Assembly (NCBI GenBank): GCA_902589455.1 | Contig: CACISX010000008.1 | Coordinates: 1-42,816 of the forward strand | Length of the DNA stretch: 42,816 nt | Direction of reading: 5' to 3' | From: an uncultured Pelagibacteraceae bacterium | Lineage (GTDB): Bacteria; Pseudomonadota; Alphaproteobacteria; Pelagibacterales; Pelagibacteraceae | Shown: in pieces, positions 36,271-42,816 of the stretch | Position numbering within the stretch: position 1 is the stretch's first letter | Layout: every line of letters begins with the position of its first letter | The notes under the pieces: model-generated | What the model was told of the DNA's origin: nothing | Database searches by the model: none | Seen by the model: the letters and a program-made list of their open reading frames with translations, nothing else | Translations under genes and position numbers: made by a program

Positions 36271-37249
36271 AATTTTGATTATTGATCCTGGAAAAGGTTG
36301 GGGCCATTTTGTATCAAAAATGTATTGTTATCAAAAATTAGCGGAAAGTTTAAACTCCAAAATAATTTTTTTAACAAAGAAATCTACTCAGGCTAAACAT
36401 TATTTAAAGCTATCATCTTTTTGTGAAGAAGTAATATATTTAGATGAGCCTGAAAGGGGACTAAAAAATATTTTTAAAAATATCAAGTCTTTCTTTAATA
36501 ACATTTGCAATATTAATAAATTAAATTTTGAAAGATGTTTTGTATTTCATCCTTCAATAAGATATTTGTTAATTGCAAAATTTTCTAAAGCTAAAAGTAT
36601 ATGGGGATTAGGCTTAAGGTTTCAAAACTTTTTTTTAAAAAAAGATAAAAAACTTTATCTAAGTTTTTTTTCAAAAACTATTCAAGATGACAATGAAGCT
36701 TTAGAATTTGTAAAAAAAATTACATCTTTAAAAAATATAAATTTTAAACCTTTGCAAAGTACAATGGTAGATTTCAGAGATACAGTAGGTATAATTATTG
36801 CTGCTTCAGGGAATGAAAAAAGATGGTCGATTAAAAATTATATTAAAGTTATAAATTATTTAATAGATAAAAATTTTAAAAAATTTTTAATCATTAGTGG
36901 AATAGATCAATCAAAAGAAGAATTATTACTTAAGGAAAAGTTTTCTGATAAAATAGAGATGACTTTTACTTCAAATAAAAAAATTTCAGATATAATTCCC
37001 TATTTGAAAAAATGTAAATTTTGTGTAGGAAATGATACAGGATTTTCACATTTATCAATAAATTTAGATATTGAAACAGTAATTATTCATGGGGATTGTC
37101 CACCACAGTCATATTCAGATCTTATAAATCATATTGATATTGATGAAGATATTGTTCGTTCAGCAACATCAATTCATACAATCACAACAGACAAGGTATT
37201 GAAAAAATTATCTGATTTCTTATACAGGAGAGATGGCCGAGTGGTTTAA
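36263..37249 (+). CDS. GT9-family (heptosyltransferase-like) glycosyltransferase
   Basis: This 328-residue GT-B protein is related to ADP-heptose:LPS heptosyltransferases. The beginning, [15 protein letters not shown], is the first Rossmann strand and loop. The second half has GIIIAASGNEKRWSIKNYIKVINYL and the typical FCVGNDTGFSHLSINLDIETVIIHGD, with the D-T-G nucleotide-sugar motif and following His. Donor specificity is not certain. It overlaps the methyltransferase gene by eight bases. Its last seven sense codons and stop lie inside the tRNA-Ser gene (37227-37249), so the final YRRDGRVV residues are dictated largely by the tRNA acceptor and D-arm sequence. Confidence 0.82.
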   Translation: MSKILIIDPGKGWGHFVSKMYCYQKLAESLNSKIIFLTKKSTQAKHYLKLSSFCEEVIYLDEPERGLKNIFKNIKSFFNNICNINKLNFERCFVFHPSIRYLLIAKFSKAKSIWGLGLRFQNFFLKKDKKLYLSFFSKTIQDDNEALEFVKKITSLKNINFKPLQSTMVDFRDTVGIIIAASGNEKRWSIKNYIKVINYLIDKNFKKFLIISGIDQSKEELLLKEKFSDKIEMTFTSNKKISDIIPYLKKCKFCVGNDTGFSHLSINLDIETVIIHGDCPPQSYSDLINHIDIDEDIVRSATSIHTITTDKVLKKLSDFLYRRDGRVV

Positions 37250-37316
37250 GGCGCACGCTTGGAAAGCGTGTAAAGGAGTGATTCTTTCATGGGTTCGAAT
37301 CCCATTCTCTCCGCCA
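37227..37316 (+). tRNA. tRNA-Ser (anticodon GGA)
   Basis: This type II tRNA of 90 bases includes an encoded CCA. The acceptor stem GGAGAGA/TCTCTCC pairs fully, with discriminator G. The anticodon arm CACGC-TTGGAAA-GCGTG carries GGA and reads UCC and UCU. A long variable arm and T arm GGG-TTCGAAT-CCC follow. Its 5' end overlaps the GT9 coding region on the same strand, so it may be cut from the end of the long upstream transcript as well as made on its own. Confidence 0.97.
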
Positions 37317-37318
37317 TC

Positions 37319-37366
37319 AAATAAGCCATATTTTTCAATGGTTATTTAAGAATTTTTGTTTTTTAT
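37319..37366 (+). terminator. Probable intrinsic terminator after tRNA-Ser
   Basis: A ten-pair stem with one bulged G (37319-37329 with 37338-37347) closes an eight-base loop and is followed after a few bases by T-rich sequence (TTTTTG then TTTTTT). The stem is AT-rich and thus moderate in strength. Confidence 0.6.
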
Positions 37367-37377
37367 TAATAATATAA

Positions 37378-39489
<2,112 letters not shown>

Positions 39490-39491
39490 AA

Positions 39492-40772
39492 ATGAAGTTT
39501 TTTGAAACTTCGAAATATCATTCATTTAAAAAATCAACTTATATAACATTAAGATGGATCGGAATTCTAGGTCAATTAATTGCAGTAAATTTTGTATATT
39601 TTTTTCTAAATTCTGATTTTGATTTTATTACATCAAACTTAGTTATATTTTTCGGTATATTAAGTAATTTATATTTAATTTTAATTTATAAAAAAACACA
39701 ACTATCAGATAGATCCGCATTTTTATTTTTGCTTATAGATATATTGCAATTAGGTATTCTTCTTTATTTATCAGGAGGAATAACTAATCCATTTGTGATT
39801 TTTATATTAATACCAAGTGTTTTTTCTTCATCAAATTTAAGTTTGAGAACTAATTCTTCGTTAGTAATCTTAACAATAATTATTATTTTATTTTTAACCT
39901 TTAATTATCGAGAGTTACCAATTAACTTAAATAGTGATTTTCATAATAATCATTATTTTTATTACTCTATACCTGCATCTTTGATTATTGCTTTGGTCTT
40001 TTTAAATTATTTTGCAATGACATTTGGAACACAATCTAGATTGAGAAAAGAGGCGTTAGGAAAAATGGAAGAAGTTATGGCTAAAGAACATGAACTTTTA
40101 TCTTTAGGCGGTCAAGCTGCTGCTGCAGCTCATTCCTTAGGTACTCCACTTTCAACAATAACAATAATTGCTCATGATTTGATGAAGCAATTTAAGGGTC
40201 AGAAAGAAATTGAAAAAGATATTGAATTATTAAGTAGTCAAGTTGATAGGTGTAATGAAATTCTAAAACGTTTAACTCTCAATCCTGTGGAAGAAGATGA
40301 ATTTATCGATAAAGACATTAATATTAGAAATTATTTAAATGAAATTATTTCTTCATTTAGAGAAATAAGTAAAAAAGATTTTGTCTTTAATTTTGATCAG
40401 GACTCAAATCCTAAAAAAATCAGCAAATCCATAGAAATAGTTTATGGATTAAGAAATTTTATAGGAAACGCCAACAAATTTGCCAAAAATAGTATTTTTA
40501 TTAATTTAAAAAGTGACAGTGAAATCACAGAGATAACAGTAGAAGACGACGGTGACGGTTATCCTAGAGATATTATATCAAAAATCGGTGAGCCTTATTT
40601 AAAATCAAATTATTCTCAAGATAAGTCTAAGGAAGGTTTAGGTCTAGGGTTATTTATTGGAAAAACTTTATTGGAGAAAAATTTTGCATCAGTAAATTGT
40701 AGAAATTCCAAAACACGAAGTGGTGCTGAAGTCAATATTAGGTGGAAAAATAAAGAGTTATTCAATATTTAG
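39492..40772 (+). CDS. regB: RegB/PrrB-type redox sensor histidine kinase
   Basis: This membrane histidine kinase senses redox state through the quinone pool or a reactive cysteine. About six hydrophobic segments occupy residues 18-175. GGITNPF (95-101) matches the quinone-binding heptapeptide GGxxNPF known from RegB. The phosphorylation motif is [10 protein letters not shown] with His214. Cys254 in [11 protein letters not shown] sits where RegB has its redox-active cysteine. The kinase domain has an N-box ([10 protein letters not shown], near 321-330), DDGDG (352-356) and GLGLGLFIG (382-390). The length is 426 residues. The partner response regulator RegA is not in the window. It is two bases behind gyrB and probably co-transcribed. 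Its stop shares bases with that of cobT. Confidence 0.92.
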   Translation: MKFFETSKYHSFKKSTYITLRWIGILGQLIAVNFVYFFLNSDFDFITSNLVIFFGILSNLYLILIYKKTQLSDRSAFLFLLIDILQLGILLYLSGGITNPFVIFILIPSVFSSSNLSLRTNSSLVILTIIIILFLTFNYRELPINLNSDFHNNHYFYYSIPASLIIALVFLNYFAMTFGTQSRLRKEALGKMEEVMAKEHELLSLGGQAAAAAHSLGTPLSTITIIAHDLMKQFKGQKEIEKDIELLSSQVDRCNEILKRLTLNPVEEDEFIDKDINIRNYLNEIISSFREISKKDFVFNFDQDSNPKKISKSIEIVYGLRNFIGNANKFAKNSIFINLKSDSEITEITVEDDGDGYPRDIISKIGEPYLKSNYSQDKSKEGLGLGLFIGKTLLEKNFASVNCRNSKTRSGAEVNIRWKNKELFNI

Positions 40773-42565
40773 TGATATTTTTTCTTTGTTTCAAATAATG
40801 AACTTAATTGAGATATCATAACGTCTCCTAATTCATTCACATCAGTAATTTTTATTGCTTTGTTATAATATCTCGAAACATCGTGACCTATTCCTATAGC
40901 CAAAACTTCAATATCTGATTTATTTTCAATAAATTTGACAATCTTTTTTAAATGTTTTTCTAAAAAATCTCCTGAATTTACAGAAAGAGTAGAGTCATCT
41001 ACAGGAGCTCCATCAGAAATTACCATCAAAATTTTTCTTTCTTCTTTTCTTTTTTTAATTCTATTGTAAGCCCATGATATCGCTTCTCCATCAATATTTT
41101 CTTTTAGTAAGCCCTCTTTAAGCATTAGTCCCAAATTATTTTTTGCCTGCCGCCAATGGGTGTCAGCACCTTTATATATAATATGTCTTAAATCATTTAA
41201 TCTACCTGGTGTTTTAGGTTTTGAATTTTTTGTCCATAGCTCTCTACTTTGTCCACCTTTCCAGTTTTTAGTTGTGAAACCTAAAATTTCAACTTTGACA
41301 GAGCATCTTTCTAGGGTTCTAGATAAGATATCTGCACATATAGCCGCAATAGTAATTGGTCTTCCCCTCATAGATCCTGAATTATCGATCAATAAAGTTA
41401 CTACCGTATCTTTAAAGTCTAAATCTTTTTCTTTTTTAAAAGATAAAGAATTATAAGGGTCCATTATAATTCTTGGAAGCTTAGAGCTATCTAGTAAGCC
41501 TTCTTCTAAATCAAATTCCCATGCTCTATTTTGTTTTGCAAGTAATTGTCTTTGAAGTTTATTTGCTAATTTTGTTATAACATCTTGAAAACCAATCAGT
41601 TGTTGATCTAAACTTTTTCTAAGTTTAGTTGCCTCATCAGCATTTTCTAAATTCTCAGCTTTTACTATTTCATCATACTGTGATGTAAATATTTTGTAAT
41701 CAAGATTAATGTTATCTATATTTTTTTTTAATATTTGTTCTGAACTTTGTTCATCTGAATCAACTTCGTTTAGTTGTTCATCTAAGTTAAATTCATCAAT
41801 ACTATAATCTGTATCTAGAGAGGCTTGAGTTTCCTGATCATTGTTTTCATCTTTATTATCTTCGTTATTATTGTTCTGATCATCATTTGAAGGGTTATCT
41901 TGTCCTTGATCCTGATTTTCTTCCTCTTTTTCGTTATCTTCTTCACTTTGAAAAATATCCATTTCTTCTAATATTTGAGAAAACTTAGAAGCATAAGTGT
42001 TTTGATCTTCTAGATTATTCATTAAAAATTCTTTATGCTTTTGAATAGATTCCTCAAAATCTTTCTCCCAAAAATTAAGCATTCTCGAAGTTAAAGGATT
42101 TAGCTTTATTTTGTGGAAGTTTTTAAGCATATATAATTCAAAAGCTTCTGCTACAGGAACATCTTCTTTTGTTTTTAATTGCTCTTTCCTTTTACGATTA
42201 ATTATTAGAGAATAATTTTCATTAAAGTTTCTTTCTATGCCTTTAAGCATTTGTCCACCTAATGCTTCATATCTAATTTTTTCTGCAATATTATAAAGTG
42301 ATCTTGAGGAAGTATTGCTAGGTAAATTTTTTTTGTAAATTAATTCATTTGAAAATTTTTTTTTCAGAGCAATTGAATCAGTCTCAGCACGTAGTCTTAC
42401 GAAATCGCTTGGGTTTGTTAGATTATTAATTTCTATTGAAATAGTATCTTTAGTTTTTTCTTCCGAGTTTTTTTTATTAAAATCAAAATTATCAGAAATT
42501 ACTTTTGCTGTTGAATTTAGAGCAACTCTGAATTTTTCTTTTAAATCTGTTTCTCTTGAACTCAT
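40769..42565 (-). CDS. cobT: CobT-like cobaltochelatase subunit (VWA protein)
   Basis: CobT works with the AAA+ protein CobS as the ATP-driven half of the aerobic cobaltochelatase, inserting cobalt into hydrogenobyrinic acid diamide together with CobN. The 598-residue chain has an N-terminal helical region, a very acidic Asp/Glu/Asn/Gln-rich central stretch (about 210-275) and a C-terminal von Willebrand A domain. The metal-ion motif [10 protein letters not shown] (about 390-400) and [13 protein letters not shown] (near 510) are visible. It starts directly after the cobS stop (TAA-ATG). No other cobalamin-synthesis gene is in the window, so the pair may serve another chelatase- or MoxR-like remodelling task. 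Confidence 0.93.
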   Translation of the reverse strand: MSSRETDLKEKFRVALNSTAKVISDNFDFNKKNSEEKTKDTISIEINNLTNPSDFVRLRAETDSIALKKKFSNELIYKKNLPSNTSSRSLYNIAEKIRYEALGGQMLKGIERNFNENYSLIINRKRKEQLKTKEDVPVAEAFELYMLKNFHKIKLNPLTSRMLNFWEKDFEESIQKHKEFLMNNLEDQNTYASKFSQILEEMDIFQSEEDNEKEEENQDQGQDNPSNDDQNNNNEDNKDENNDQETQASLDTDYSIDEFNLDEQLNEVDSDEQSSEQILKKNIDNINLDYKIFTSQYDEIVKAENLENADEATKLRKSLDQQLIGFQDVITKLANKLQRQLLAKQNRAWEFDLEEGLLDSSKLPRIIMDPYNSLSFKKEKDLDFKDTVVTLLIDNSGSMRGRPITIAAICADILSRTLERCSVKVEILGFTTKNWKGGQSRELWTKNSKPKTPGRLNDLRHIIYKGADTHWRQAKNNLGLMLKEGLLKENIDGEAISWAYNRIKKRKEERKILMVISDGAPVDDSTLSVNSGDFLEKHLKKIVKFIENKSDIEVLAIGIGHDVSRYYNKAIKITDVNELGDVMISQLSSLFETKKKYH

Positions 42566-42816
42566 TTAAATTTGAATATTAACCAAAGATTCTGGTAATT
42601 CTTCTCCAAAACATCTTTGATAATATTCTGCGATAGTATTTTTTTCAATATCATCACATTTATTAAGAAAAGTTACTCTAAAAGCGTAACCAGTATCTTT
42701 AAAAATTTCTGAATTTTCGGCCCAATGCAATACAGTTCTAGGGCTCATTACAGTTGAAATATCTCCTGCGATAAATCCCTTACGAGTTAATGACGCCACC
42801 TTTATCATGTTAGAAA
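42566..42816 (-). CDS. cobS: CobS-like AAA+ cobaltochelatase subunit, C-terminal part
   Basis: Only the last 83 or so codons are in the window; the frame stays open to the window edge, so the start is outside. The visible segment, [35 protein letters not shown] and [33 protein letters not shown], matches the C-terminal lid region of CobS, where SPRTVxxWAEN is the sensor-2 arginine area. It is followed without gap by cobT, the arrangement found across alphaproteobacteria. Confidence 0.9.
   Translation of the reverse strand, partial: SNMIKVASLTRKGFIAGDISTVMSPRTVLHWAENSEIFKDTGYAFRVTFLNKCDDIEKNTIAEYYQRCFGEELPESLVNIQI

Noticed and set aside
41160..41456. Plus-strand frame of 98 codons opposite cobT
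   Set aside because: Lies over the conserved VWA domain and has no expression signals.

Overview
The window is gene-dense, strongly AT-rich DNA from a streamlined bacterial chromosome. It has about 31 protein genes, two tRNAs, almost no intergenic space, and no mobile elements, CRISPR arrays or phage genes that I can see. Several features point to a marine alphaproteobacterium of the Pelagibacter/SAR11 type, or another low-GC streamlined lineage such as HIMB59/AEGEAN-169: a CarD-FdxA-helicase cluster, a RegB-type sensor kinase, a CobS/CobT pair, TAXI-type TRAP uptake, PheS with the alphaproteobacterial C-terminal tail, and very few Shine-Dalgarno sites. The taxon is inferred from family knowledge; no rRNA is present to prove it.

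Layout. 0-2 kb: a long-chain acyl-CoA ligase, then a tiny gene for an extremely basic 30-residue peptide with its own ribosome site and a strong terminator. 2-6.2 kb (minus strand): an SUV3/MgpS-type helicase, a TerB-like protein, the 7Fe ferredoxin FdxA and a CarD regulator with a lysine-rich N-terminal extension, reading in that order. 6.3-11 kb (plus): a PLP aminotransferase, then a TAXI solute-binding protein and a fused 4TM/12TM TRAP permease separated by an intrinsic terminator. 11-11.7 kb (minus): tRNA-Arg(ACG), a small membrane peptide and a PaaI-type thioesterase. 11.7-18.2 kb (plus): a thiolase, pyruvate dehydrogenase E1 (AceE) carrying an N-terminal lipoyl domain, E2 (AceF) and a DMT transporter. 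uppP then lies on the minus strand.

19.2-25.1 kb (plus): glutamate synthase, gltD before gltB, the main route of ammonium assimilation together with glutamine synthetase. A minus-strand alpha/beta hydrolase follows. 25.9-37.3 kb (plus): a long run built round a translation operon (thrS-infC-rpmI-rplT-pheS-pheT-lepA). It has a GT4 glycosyltransferase abutting its front, and a membrane-anchored methyltransferase and a GT9 glycosyltransferase overlapping its tail. It ends in tRNA-Ser(GGA), whose first 23 bases also encode the GT9 C-terminus. 37.4-40.8 kb: gyrB (without the large insert seen in many proteobacterial GyrBs) and a RegB/PrrB redox sensor kinase. 40.8-42.8 kb (minus): cobT and the 3' end of cobS.

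The most noteworthy points are the lipoyl-E1 fusion, the polybasic micro-gene facing a CarD with a similar lysine-rich tail, the small membrane peptide behind tRNA-Arg, the GT9/tRNA-Ser overlap, and three convergent gene pairs whose stop codons share exactly four bases.
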